Assembly: GCF_001522545.3 (NCBI RefSeq)
Contig: NC_031795.1
Coordinates: 6,192,172 to 6,256,171, forward strand
Length of the DNA stretch: 64,000 nucleotides
Direction of reading: 5' to 3'
Origin: Parus major
Lineage: Eukaryota; Chordata; Aves; Passeriformes; Paridae
Shown here: one piece after another, positions 1 through 9,395 of the stretch
How the letters are laid out: the number at the start of each line of letters is the position of its first letter
How positions within the stretch are numbered: position 1 is the first letter of the stretch
Program-made: the position numbers and the translations under genes
The notes under the pieces: generated by a model
Database searches by the model: none
The model's input: only the letters and a program-made list of their open reading frames with translations
Told to the model about the DNA's origin: nothing

Positions 1-963
1 GATGGGATGAAGCTGCCCCAATCTCTGACATCTCCAGGACAAATGCATTTTCCTTGTGCCAGGATTTCCCTGGATGCTGCCAGCAGCTGCTGTCCCCCTT
101 TGCAGCCTCCTGGTGCAAAGTTGACCTTTTCTGACTCCTTCAGCCACTCTGCAGAACTTCAAGCAGCAGCAACAGCTGTGCTGGGGATGGGTCACCTCTC
201 CTAATCTGATGGAAAAGTTTGTTTGCCGATGTGAACACATGCCCAGAGAAATTAAATCTGCAATTAATCGTGTGGAAAGGAAGAGGCTGGGTGAATTCCT
301 TAATTTCTCTTACAGACAAAATCTTCCTTTGCATTGGTTTTCCACAGCTAACTGCAATTCCTCCATTTCTCACAGCACTGCCCTGTATTAAAAATCTTTA
401 GATTTATTTTCACTGCTTTAAACTTTAAAGGCAGCACTTATTGCTGTTCTTGGGCTGTGCTACTTGTGCTTTATAAAGCATTTCTTTACAAAGGACAGTT
501 CTTTGCGTGCCAGATGTGTCACTGCCATTGATCCCAGAGACCAGGCACAAATCCATGCATTTTTGGAGGTGTGCTGTCTAATATCAAAATGTTGGAATTA
601 GCTTGTTACACGATACTGCCAACGGACTGGCATCTCTCTTAATAATATTATGAGCTTTCCTAGGGAGCTGCAACCTCTTTGGTATACATGAATTCAGTAA
701 TAACTGTAATTATTATGAAGTTAATATAAAACATGATGTCTCCCTCTGCCAATTCAAGGGCAATAAGTGTGAAAAACAGCTTTTCTTCTGCCTGCACGTG
801 GCTCGCTCTTCCCTGGGCTCCGGAGCAGCTCCCGGGTATCCAGCAGGAACAGCAGAGCTCCCTTTGCCTTTGCATTGCTGGGAGATGTGGGGAGCACAGG
901 CTGCTGCTGCCCCGGGACCCCGCCTGTGCCCTGGGGGCTCCTCCCAGCCCCCGGAGCCGTGTC
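1..963. other. Unique noncoding sequence
   Basis: No gene, RNA gene or repeat family is recognisable. Short open frames occur on both strands, but none has domain-like content or convincing splice boundaries. The stretch from about 400 to 730 is AT-rich. Confidence 0.6.
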
Positions 964-1450
964 TTGCAGCTCCTGCAGCTCCTGCAGCTCCTGCTGTTCC
1001 TGCAGCTCCTGCAGCTCCTGCAGCTCCTGCAGCTTCTGCAGCTCCTGCTGTTCCTGCAGCTCCTGCAGCTTCTGCAGCTCCTGCAGCTCCTGCAGCTCCT
1101 GCTGTTCCTGCAGCCCCTGCTGTTCCTGCAGCTCCTGCTGTTCCTGCAGCTCCTGCATCCCCTGCAGCTCCTGCATCCCCTGCACCTCCTGCAGCTCCTG
1201 CTGTTCCTGCAGCCCCTGCAGCCCCTGCAGCCCCTGCAGCTCCTGCTGTTCCTGCTGTTCCTGCAGCTCCTGCAGCTCCTGCAGCTCCTGCAGCTCCTGC
1301 AGCTCCTGCAGCTCCTGCAGTTCCTGCTGTTCCTGCAGCTCCTGCACCTCATGCAGCCCCTGCATCTCCTGCATCCCCTGCATCCCCTGCAGCTCCTGCA
1401 GCCCCTTCAGCCCCTGCATCCCCTGCATCCCCTGCAGTCCCTGCAGCCCC
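964..1450. repeat. 9-bp minisatellite, left block (CTCCTGCAG)n
   Basis: About 54 units of a 9-bp repeat with consensus CTCCTGCAG. Common variants replace the first bases (CCCCTGCAG, CATCCCCTG, CTGTTCCTG). Most units contain the palindrome CTGCAG. Because 9 is a multiple of 3, all six frames stay open and give long fake proteins (LQL, PAA and SSC repeats on +; ELQ, GAA and SCR repeats on -). It runs directly into a 19-bp array. The same order of variants recurs after the single N at 1633. Confidence 0.97.
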
Positions 1451-1469
1451 AGCCAGGGCACAGCCCAGG

Positions 1470-1632
1470 GCACAGAGCAGCTCTCCGGGCACAGAGCCGC
1501 TCTCCGGGCACAGAGCAGTTCTCCGGGCACAGAGCAGCTCTCCGGGCACAGAGCAGCTCTCCGGGCACAGAGCAGCTCTCCGGGCACAGAGCAGCTCTCC
1601 GGGCACAGAGCAGCTCTCCGGGCACAGAGCAG
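1470..1632. repeat. 19-bp minisatellite, left block
   Basis: Eight full copies plus an 11-base partial copy of GCACAGAGCAGCTCTCCGG. Two copies carry single changes (CCG for CAG; TTC for CTC). The array is cut off by the single N at 1633. Each unit holds one CCGG, so the block is a cluster of CpG sites. Confidence 0.97.
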
Positions 1633-1633
1633 N
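1633..1633. other. Single-N assembly junction
   Basis: One undetermined base separates the left composite minisatellite (9-bp then 19-bp array) from a second composite of the same design. Sequence resumes in the middle of the 9-bp array. This suggests two contigs that overlap, or two alleles, were laid end to end. Confidence 0.9.
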
Positions 1634-2120
1634 CTGCAGCTCCTGCAGCTCCTGCAGCTTCTGCAGCTCCTGCAGCTCCTGCATCCCCTGCAGCTCCTGC
1701 ATCCCCTGCACCTCCTGCAGCTCCTGCTGTTCCTGCAGCTCCTGCAGCCCCTGCAGCTCCTGCAGCCCCTGCAGCCCCTGCAGCCCCTGCAGCTCCTGCT
1801 GTTCCTGCTGTTCCTGCAGCTCCTGCAGCTCCTGCAGCTCCTGCACCTCCTGCTGTTCCTGCTGTTCCTGCTGTTCCTGCACCTCCTGCTGTTCCTGCAG
1901 CTCCTGCAGCTCCTGCTGTTCCTGCATCTCCTGCAGCCCCTGCATCCCCTGCTGTTCCTGCAGCTCCTGCACCTCATGCAGCCCCTGCATCTCCTGCATC
2001 TCCTGCATCCCCTGCATCCCCTGCAGCTCCTGCAGCCCCTTCAGCCCCTGCATCCCCTGCATCCCCTGCAGCTCCTGCAGCCCCTTCAGCCCCTGCATCC
2101 CCTGCAGTCCCTGCAGCCCC
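1634..2120. repeat. 9-bp minisatellite, right block (CTCCTGCAG)n
   Basis: Second block of the 9-bp repeat. Long runs of variants match the left block in the same order (for example the CATCCCCTG/CACCTCCTG stretch near 1680 versus 1155, and the CTCATGCAGCCCC stretch near 1973 versus 1346). Whole units are gained or lost between the two. It is either a tandem duplication of a composite minisatellite or the second allele of one locus. Confidence 0.96.
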
Positions 2121-2139
2121 AGCCCGGGCACAGCCCCGG

Positions 2140-2250
2140 GCACAGAGCAGCTCTCCGGGCACAGAGCAGCTCTCCGGGCACAGAGCCGCTCTCCGGGCAC
2201 AGAGCAGTTCTCCGGGCACAGAGCAGTTCTCCGGGCACAGAGCAGCTCCC
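2140..2250. repeat. 19-bp minisatellite, right block
   Basis: About five copies of GCACAGAGCAGCTCTCCGG plus a decayed last copy, then unique sequence. The same two variants as in the left block (CCG; TTC) appear in the same relative order, but the copy number is lower. Confidence 0.95.
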
Positions 2251-2593
2251 CCGGCTCTGGGGCTGGCGCTGGGAGCGATCCCATCACTTGAACAAATGTG
2301 TGTGCTCCGGGCATTTACGGCTCTCTCGGCAGCCACCAGGGCTGAGTCCATCTTCCTTCAATGTCTCCACATTGTTCTTTAAACACGGAATTTCCTGGAG
2401 GGGGCATCCAGCCTGCCGGGCTCTCGCCACTCCTTCGCCCTCCCTCTATTTACGGCCCCTCTCAAACATCTCCGCGGGCTCCATTTACTGTTTAATGCAG
2501 CAGACGAGAACGGATTGTGTCAGGATTTTCCTGTGATTCTCTGCCGGTGACATCAGGGCTGGACCGGAGCTGCTGCTCCCGGGGGATCCCTGC
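2251..2593. other. Unique sequence with CpG-enriched end
   Basis: No gene seen. By hand count 2401-2600 holds about 12 CpG, more than most of the window. It lies directly against the CpG-bearing array that follows, so the enrichment may be a shoulder of that array and not a promoter. Confidence 0.5.
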
Positions 2594-3072
2594 CCTGCGG
2601 AGGATGCTCAGGGCCCTGCAGAGGATGCTCGGGACCCTGCGGAGGATGCTCCGGGTCCTGCAATGCTCGGGACCCTGCAATGCTCGGGGCCCTGCAGAGG
2701 ATGCTCGGGGCCCTGCGGAGGATGTTCGGGGTCCTGCGATGCTCGGGACCCTGCGATGCTCGGGGCCCTGCAGTGCTCGGGTCCTGCAGAGGATGCTCGG
2801 GGCCCTGCAGAGGATGCTCGGGGCCCTGCGGAGGATGCTCAGGGCCCTGCGATGCTCGGGACCCTGCGATGCTCGGGTCCTGCAGAGGATGCTCGGGTCC
2901 TGCAGAGGATGCTCGGGGCCCTGCGGAGGATGCTCAGGGCTCTGCGATGCTCGGGACCCTGCGATGCTCGGGCCCTGCGGAGGATGCTCAGGGCCCTGCG
3001 GAGGATGCTCGGGGCCCTGCAGAGGATGCTCAGGGCCCTGCGGAGGATGCTCGGGGCCCTGCGATGCTCGGC
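2594..3072. repeat. Two-length (21/17-bp) CpG-bearing minisatellite
   Basis: Tandem array of two related units. The long unit (21 bp) is GGAG followed by GATGCTCGGGGCCCTGC. The short unit (17 bp) lacks the GGAG. Long and short units are interspersed irregularly. Most units contain one or two CpG. Variation is mainly at one position (GGGCCC, GGACCC, GGTCCT). Confidence 0.96.
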
Positions 3073-6000
3073 TCGGCTGTGCCAATGCCCCGCTGGATCT
3101 CCCGCACAACCTGACCATGAGAAGAGCCCTGATGTTCTCCTGCTCCAGCCCGTCCCGACAGCAGAGCCGGAGCTTTTGCTCTCGGGATGGTTTTTGGCTG
3201 CAGCCCGCTCCTCTCCCAGCTCAAAATGCTGAGCACAAACCTTTGATTCATCACATCTTTTTAAGGCAAACCTAAAAATAGCAGTTTCAAATCCTCAATC
3301 ATATCTAATTAGTCCTGCATTTCTGTGTGAGCAGCTGTTGTGTCCCTGTGGGTCGGGACGGCGGGGCTGGATGTGTCTGTGTCTGCAGGATCGCAGCTTT
3401 CCCTTGGAGCTGCTTTGGGAAGGGCTGCAGAGCCTCCCCTGCACAGCTCCCAGAGAGATTTCACTGCTCACAGGCACTGGGGGTTAGTCTGAGGAAATCC
3501 ATTTCTCCTGCCTGCAGGCACCAAGGGAATTAAGACTGCCAAGAGATGATGGATCAGCAAAATTTTCCCTAGGAGATCAGATTAATAGGGATTATAGAAA
3601 AGTTGCAGTATATTTATCAAAAGAAGAAAAGAATTAAATTCCTCCTCCCACCATCAGAACTGATTGTAAATTAGGTAAATCTATTTTCCTTTAAAAGAAT
3701 AATAACCATAGATCAGACTCCCTGAATCTGTATCCCCAAGGGCTCTGAAAATGTATTGAATTAATCTTGGCTACAGGAGCAGCCCAGATTGTCTGTGTTA
3801 ATTATTGTGCATCTTATTTGCCTTTTATATCTGGTCTGATAAGGCCCAGGAGCTGCTCAGGTGGAAGGAGCAGGGAGGTGGAGCAGGGACTTTGGGTGAT
3901 TTTGCAGTAGATCATCTGGAGTTAAAAATCCAGAGCACAGAGAGGAGCCTGAGGAGTGTCAGGAAGGGCTTAAAAACCCCTAAAACCCCTTTCCACTGAA
4001 AGTCAGTGTTTGCTGCTGCCTGGCAGAGAGGGAAGAGGAGCTGCACAAAGCTGTTGTCATTTCCTCCTCTTCAGTGCTGTTGTGGATTTTCCTGAATGAA
4101 TTAGAGGCTGCCAGCAGACACTGTCACAGCAGAATGGCAGAACAAAAAACACTTCTGAACCTGGACTTGTAATTTGCCTGCAAAACAAAGATGCTGTTAA
4201 AAGAGAGTTGTGACATTTCCTTTGCCTTCAAAGAGACTTCCAAGACTTCCAGGCTTTTGTTTCATCTTTTCCTTTCCTAGTGTTAAATTATTCCTAGTTT
4301 TCTTACTTGAAATTTCCATGAAGATGGCAAATGCAGTGAATTAAAGTATCTGAGCTTAAGGACTTGTGGAGGCCTGGCAGCAGCCGTGGCTGAGGAAGAG
4401 GAGCTGGAGCCTGGGTCCCTCTGGGGCTGCTGTTCCCAGCCCTGCCCCAGCCCCTCTTCCCTTCCAGCTCCCTGAGCTGTTCTGTGTGCACATCCCTGCT
4501 CCACAGAGGGGATGGAGCATCCTCATCCAGCAGCCCAGAGCCCACCTGCTTTCCCAGGCTTCTGCTAAAATCAGTCTCTCTTCAAAAAACCCTGCAGTTT
4601 CCTCCTAATTCCAGTGCAATTATCCTAAAGTGAGGGGTGTTTATTCCATTTTATCTTTGCTGTGCAGCTCTTTTATAATGAAGGGTAGGATTTCTGTTAA
4701 AGCTGAGACATTTTACACAGAAGCTCTGCCACCAAGGTCTGAAATGTTCTATCTGATTGCTCAGTGATGGTTCCAGCAAGAATGACAGAGGGCTGAATGT
4801 ACAAACCACCAGCGTAAGCCTCACTTGATTCCATGGCCCAGGAATGTTTTAACCTCATTTATCCCCTCAGTACTTACAGAACCATTTCACATTTGTGCAC
4901 TTAAAAGATTAAATGAAATAAATGGAGATGATTATGAGTGCCCTGCAAAGCTAATGTGCAAAGCAGGGTGTTTCGATGCTGCTGGAGCTGTTCTTGTGCT
5001 CTTTCTGTACTCTGCACTTTCCAGAGAGGGGATGATGAATCACACAAGCTCCTGCTCTGTTCTATTGATGAAAAGCTCTCAGCAATGTGCTCTGCTCCCT
5101 GTCCCAGGCAGGTGCCAGAGCTGCTCAGCTCCAGGAGCCTTCATCTCCTCGTGCTGATGAGGAGGACAACAGCTCTGGCTGCTGTCCTGTGCCTCACTTC
5201 AGCTGGGGTGGAGATCCCTGACTTGTTCAGGTTGGGAAACTTTGAGATCATCGAGCCCAGGGTTCCCCCAGCACTTCCTGGGGAAGGAGGCCTCTGTGCC
5301 TGTGTGATTCAGAGCTTTCCAAAGTGGAACAGGAGGACAGAGCTGCTCCTCAAACCCTTCTCAAACTGCTTCTCCATCTGCCTGGAGCTGTGTGCAGCCC
5401 TGTCTGCTGCAGCTACTGCAGCTCCATCCCTCTGCTTTCCTAATGCCAGTACTCTCCTCCAGCTAGGAAGTACTCAGGGTTTACGTTGTGGCAGCTCCAA
5501 GCACTCAGTTGTCAGTCTGAGGTGTTGGATGTTTGTTTTTAAAGCCTGGTTTGCAGCCTCAGGGGAGGGGATGAGGATTTCTCCACAGACAGGGAAGTAC
5601 ATCACCCCCTGCCAGACCCCCTTCCCTGAAAAAACCATTTCCTGGGACTTTCCAGGAGTTCTCCACAAGTTTGTCATTCCTCATAAGACACCCATTACTT
5701 ACACAACTAATGTCAGGTCAAGATCAAGCAACACTCTGGTCTAAAGTTTCTGCCTTTCCCTGTAATAATTTCTGTTCAGCTCAGGGTTTTATAGAGGCCT
5801 TTGACTTTGCTCTGAAACAGGCGTTGCTGCCAGAGACACTGACTGAAATGAAAAATCTTTGATCTAACTCACTATCACAACTTCTTTTCTGTGTATTAAC
5901 ATAATCTCTGTACTGAAATTAATCTGTGGTGTGGCTGCAGTCTGTTGAAGATTATATGTATTAGCATTCAGGATGATGACTTTTTTAAGCAGTTCTTACT

Positions 6001-6418
6001 TTTCAAGCAGCTCCTATTTTAGGATTGTATCTATTTTGCTCTACAAAACATGCTCAGGAAAAAGTTTAGGAGATGCTGGCAGAGGGTTTATTTATTTGGA
6101 TTAAATCAGCTGTAGGTGTGACTGTGCAGCTGCTGGACCGTGCTGGGTCAGTTCATGGGGAACAGATGGCCAAGGGCAGGGTTTGTGACCCTTCTGTCCT
6201 TTATTCCAGCCCTGGCACCAAGCTGGGCCCTGCAGGGACACTCCTGAGCTGGTGGGGGTTCAGTGTGAGCCCAGCTGGGAGCTGGGGCTGAGGAGGGACC
6301 TGGGACACCACAGGTGCTGTCACCTGCACGGCTGCTGCACTGCAAATTCTCCTGCAACAGTGCTTGGAGTGAGGAGGGCACAGTCAGTGCTCCTGGACCT
6401 GGGGGTGGCTGTGACCTG
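3073..6418. other. Unique noncoding sequence
   Basis: No repeat family, RNA gene or convincing exon is seen. The longest open frame without repeats or N in the window lies here (+ strand, 4938-5744, 268 codons). Its conceptual product is compositionally random and has no recognisable domain, so it is not annotated as a gene. Patches near 3540-3800 and 5860-6060 are AT-rich. Confidence 0.5.
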
Positions 6419-6419
6419 C

Positions 6420-6453
6420 CAGGACAGGGACAGGACAGGGACAGGGACAGGGA
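6420..6453. repeat. GGGACA/GGACA array, left of gap
   Basis: Tandem ACAGGG and ACAGG units that run into the gap at 6454. GGG runs spaced by ACA fit the pattern of a G-quadruplex-forming sequence on the + strand. Confidence 0.93.
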
Positions 6454-6786
6454 NNNNNNNNNNNNNNNNNNNNNNNNNNNNNNNNNNNNNNNNNNNNNNN
6501 NNNNNNNNNNNNNNNNNNNNNNNNNNNNNNNNNNNNNNNNNNNNNNNNNNNNNNNNNNNNNNNNNNNNNNNNNNNNNNNNNNNNNNNNNNNNNNNNNNNN
6601 NNNNNNNNNNNNNNNNNNNNNNNNNNNNNNNNNNNNNNNNNNNNNNNNNNNNNNNNNNNNNNNNNNNNNNNNNNNNNNNNNNNNNNNNNNNNNNNNNNNN
6701 NNNNNNNNNNNNNNNNNNNNNNNNNNNNNNNNNNNNNNNNNNNNNNNNNNNNNNNNNNNNNNNNNNNNNNNNNNNNNNNNNNNNNN
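6454..6786. other. Assembly gap, 333 N
   Basis: Run of N. The same GGGACA-type repeat is present on both sides, so the gap very probably hides more of the same array. Confidence 0.99.
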
Positions 6787-6852
6787 GGACAGGACAGGGA
6801 CAGGGACAGGGACAGGAACAAGGACAGGACAGGGACAGGACAGGACAGGACA
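6787..6852. repeat. GGGACA/GGACA array, right of gap
   Basis: Continuation of the array, with one AACAAGG variant. It ends at unique sequence. The irregular mix of 5- and 6-bp units matches the left side. Confidence 0.93.
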
Positions 6853-7084
6853 AAGCAGCTGCTGGTGTCACACTGGGGCTCACCCACCCTGTCCTGCCTG
6901 TGCTGAGGAGGATTTGCTCCCAGGTGGATCTGGCAGCTCAGGTGTCTCCTGCCAAGGGGGTTTTCAGCTGCAGAAACATCCCTGATTTATCCTGAGATCA
7001 AAGCTCCCATCCTGCTCTGTTCTGCTTTTCCTTCCTGCTATTGCTCCAGTCAGAAGCTTTCAGCTGCTTGCAGAGAACTGGAGA
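6853..7084. other. Unique noncoding sequence
   Basis: Nothing recognisable. Confidence 0.5.
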
Positions 7085-7480
7085 TCTTGTTGTGCACTGA
7101 GAAATTGAGTTATTAGGAGGAAAATATCAGCTATACGTAAAACATAGGAACACATTTAATTCTGGGCCTTTTGTTGCCACTTTAGGTAACAAAACAAGAA
7201 AAATCTGTATTGGAAAGGACAGGATTTTCCAACAGATTCATTAAAAGAGATTGTAATTGACAACTGATGCCATTAGCAAGAATATATATCTCTTGTTTAA
7301 TGTATTTCCATCCTGAAAGTAAAATCTTTGTTCTATATGTCAATCCATATACAGTTCATTAAACTAGAAACAACTATATAATTAGGAAACAACAACAATT
7401 CATTAGTCTTAATGGGATTTAATAAAGTTCCTAAGTGAGGATTCTTCTGAGAATTAATTACAATATATTAATCAGGGAAA
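7085..7480. promoter_or_regulatory. AT-rich island, candidate conserved noncoding element
   Basis: An AT-rich, low-repeat island between GC-rich repeats. It contains several ATTA/TAAT homeodomain-type cores (around 7140, 7240, 7380-7420) and no coding potential. Such islands in bird genomes are often conserved enhancers, but this is inference from composition only. Confidence 0.25.
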
Positions 7481-8194
7481 AGTCCTGTTCCTCACTCATA
7501 TATCTGTATTATACATGTGAGCATCACTTGGAGATTGGGGAACGTGGATCCCATCCCATGGCAGTGGCTGTGCCTTTTCCTCCCTCCTCATGGAGCTCCA
7601 GCTCTCAACCCAGCCAGAGTGAAAATGAGAATGGCTGGATTTCATGGTCCTTACCAAGATCCATTTCTATCAGGGATTTGCATCCAGGTCCAAGGTTTCT
7701 TCCCTTATTAGCTATTTTCTTATTAATTAAATAGCAGCTTTTGGCTGGCACCAATTGAATTTTCAAGCAATACCTGCCACAACACAGGGAATAAAAGGAG
7801 AAAGATGTGTTATTTTTAATGCAAATGGTTTCAATTCAGACATAATTGATCAAATGGAACTTATTGACAATTAAATTATAAATGAATCAAGTGAAAGGGT
7901 CAGTGATATGACAAATGGCACTGTTGTTGTCACTGCCACATGTAAGGGAACCAGTTTTTAAAAATGAAATGAGAATTTTAAGTGTTAACTGGTGCTGGCT
8001 ATCAAAAATCAGGAGGAAGGACTTTTAGACTTGCTGACTTCCACCCTGCAAAGAAATCTGTAAATCAATAACTGATGTGCAGAGATCCCACTGCTTTGCA
8101 CCTGCACCTGACTCAGGCCCAGTTTCTGTTCATTCTGCAGGAACCCTTGAAGCAGCTCCTGCTGCAGCTTCCCCAGCACTGTGCCAGGGATCTG
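7481..8194. other. Unique noncoding sequence with AT-rich part
   Basis: No gene seen. 7780-7990 is AT-rich and unique, like 7085-7480. Confidence 0.45.
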
Positions 8195-8217
8195 CCTCCT
8201 CCTCCTCCTCCTCTGGT
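8195..8217. repeat. (CCT)n microsatellite at gap edge
   Basis: About seven CCT triplets directly before the gap that begins at 8220. Confidence 0.85.
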
Positions 8218-8219
8218 GT

Positions 8220-8730
8220 NNNNNNNNNNNNNNNNNNNNNNNNNNNNNNNNNNNNNNNNNNNNNNNNNNNNNNNNNNNNNNNNNNNNNNNNNNNNNNNNN
8301 NNNNNNNNNNNNNNNNNNNNNNNNNNNNNNNNNNNNNNNNNNNNNNNNNNNNNNNNNNNNNNNNNNNNNNNNNNNNNNNNNNNNNNNNNNNNNNNNNNNN
8401 NNNNNNNNNNNNNNNNNNNNNNNNNNNNNNNNNNNNNNNNNNNNNNNNNNNNNNNNNNNNNNNNNNNNNNNNNNNNNNNNNNNNNNNNNNNNNNNNNNNN
8501 NNNNNNNNNNNNNNNNNNNNNNNNNNNNNNNNNNNNNNNNNNNNNNNNNNNNNNNNNNNNNNNNNNNNNNNNNNNNNNNNNNNNNNNNNNNNNNNNNNNN
8601 NNNNNNNNNNNNNNNNNNNNNNNNNNNNNNNNNNNNNNNNNNNNNNNNNNNNNNNNNNNNNNNNNNNNNNNNNNNNNNNNNNNNNNNNNNNNNNNNNNNN
8701 NNNNNNNNNNNNNNNNNNNNNNNNNNNNNN
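8220..8730. other. Assembly gap, 511 N
   Basis: Run of N between a CCT microsatellite and a 16-bp tandem repeat. The flanks differ, so at least two repeat types may meet inside the gap. Confidence 0.99.
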
Positions 8731-8790
8731 AATCCCATGCTGAATTAATCCCATGCTGAATTAATCCCATGCTGAATCCCATGCTGACAC
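8731..8790. repeat. 16-bp minisatellite, right edge of gap
   Basis: About 3.5 copies of AATCCCATGCTGAATT; the third copy is shortened by loss of AATT. The array starts at the gap edge, so more copies probably lie in the gap. Confidence 0.93.
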
Positions 8791-8847
8791 CCTGACTACA
8801 AGCACAGCCCACGTTCTCAGCCCCTCCAGGTCCCTGTCTCAGGCACT

Positions 8848-8873
8848 TTGAGCAGAGCAGAGCAGAGCAGAGG
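8848..8873. repeat. (AGAGC)n microsatellite
   Basis: Four to five AGAGC units in a row within otherwise unique sequence. Confidence 0.85.
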
Positions 8874-9018
8874 ATGAACATTTATTTATCTCAGGCTGGC
8901 AGGAGCAGCTCCCCGGCCCCTGAGCCTCTCCCCACCCAGGGCAGCTGTGCTGCACCTCGGGAAGCTCTTTGGAACACATTCCTAGTACAGTCCTATCACA
9001 ACTTTATATACTATAAAC

Positions 9019-9043
9019 TATTATTATTATTATTATTATTAAC
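9019..9043. repeat. (ATT)n microsatellite
   Basis: About eight perfect ATT units. No coding context. Confidence 0.9.
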
Positions 9044-9184
9044 TATACTTTGTGAAATCCTGGCAGATCGTACACATCTCTATCTCCTTCCTCTCTTCCT
9101 GCTTGTTTCAGGAGTTATTTATTTCTTTTACCTTTCTGCTGCCATGTCACCCAGCTGAAAAGATTAATAAAGAATGATTAAGGG

Positions 9185-9395
9185 CTGCAGAGAATATTTT
9201 ACAGTGATAGACTCAAGGAGCTCAGTCTGTTTATCTTATCAAAAAGAAGCTTGTAACTTAATTTCTATGGATAAATACCTTCACAGAGAGGGAGCTCCAG
9301 GTCCTGAAAGGCTTTTTCTTCAGAGAAAGGCACAAAAAGACCTAATAGATTTCAGTTGAAGCCAGAAAAATCCAATTAACAAGGCAGAAATTTTG
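9185..9395 (+). mobile_element. Old, decayed CR1-like LINE fragment (3' UTR side)
   Basis: The order of blocks resembles the region just upstream of a CR1 3' end: GACTCAAGGAGCTCAGTCTG, then the position of the CR1 'caatgtctataagtatctgaagg' block, then AGTTGAAGCCAGAAAAAT, then AGGCAGAAATTTT. It is much more diverged than the other CR1 pieces in the window, which fits an older insertion. No reading frame survives. Subfamily not assigned. Confidence 0.6.

Noticed and set aside
733..2382. Very long open frames (up to about 550 codons) on both strands
   Set aside because: They run through 9-bp repeats (a multiple of 3, so no stops) and a single N. Products are simple LQL, PAA or SSC repeats. No gene is supported.
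2492..3275. Open frames of 140-250 codons on both strands over the 21/17-bp array
   Set aside because: Repeat-derived; similar products appear in several frames at once.
4938..5744. 268-codon open frame as a gene
   Set aside because: No domain, no convincing start context or splice sites, and random-looking composition. Kept only as a low-interest observation.
6252..6995. Open frames through the 333-N gap
   Set aside because: N codons are translated as X. These frames exist only because the gap cannot contain a stop. The same applies at 8220, 20609, 25180, 40144, 42554, 48028, 52214 and 58533.
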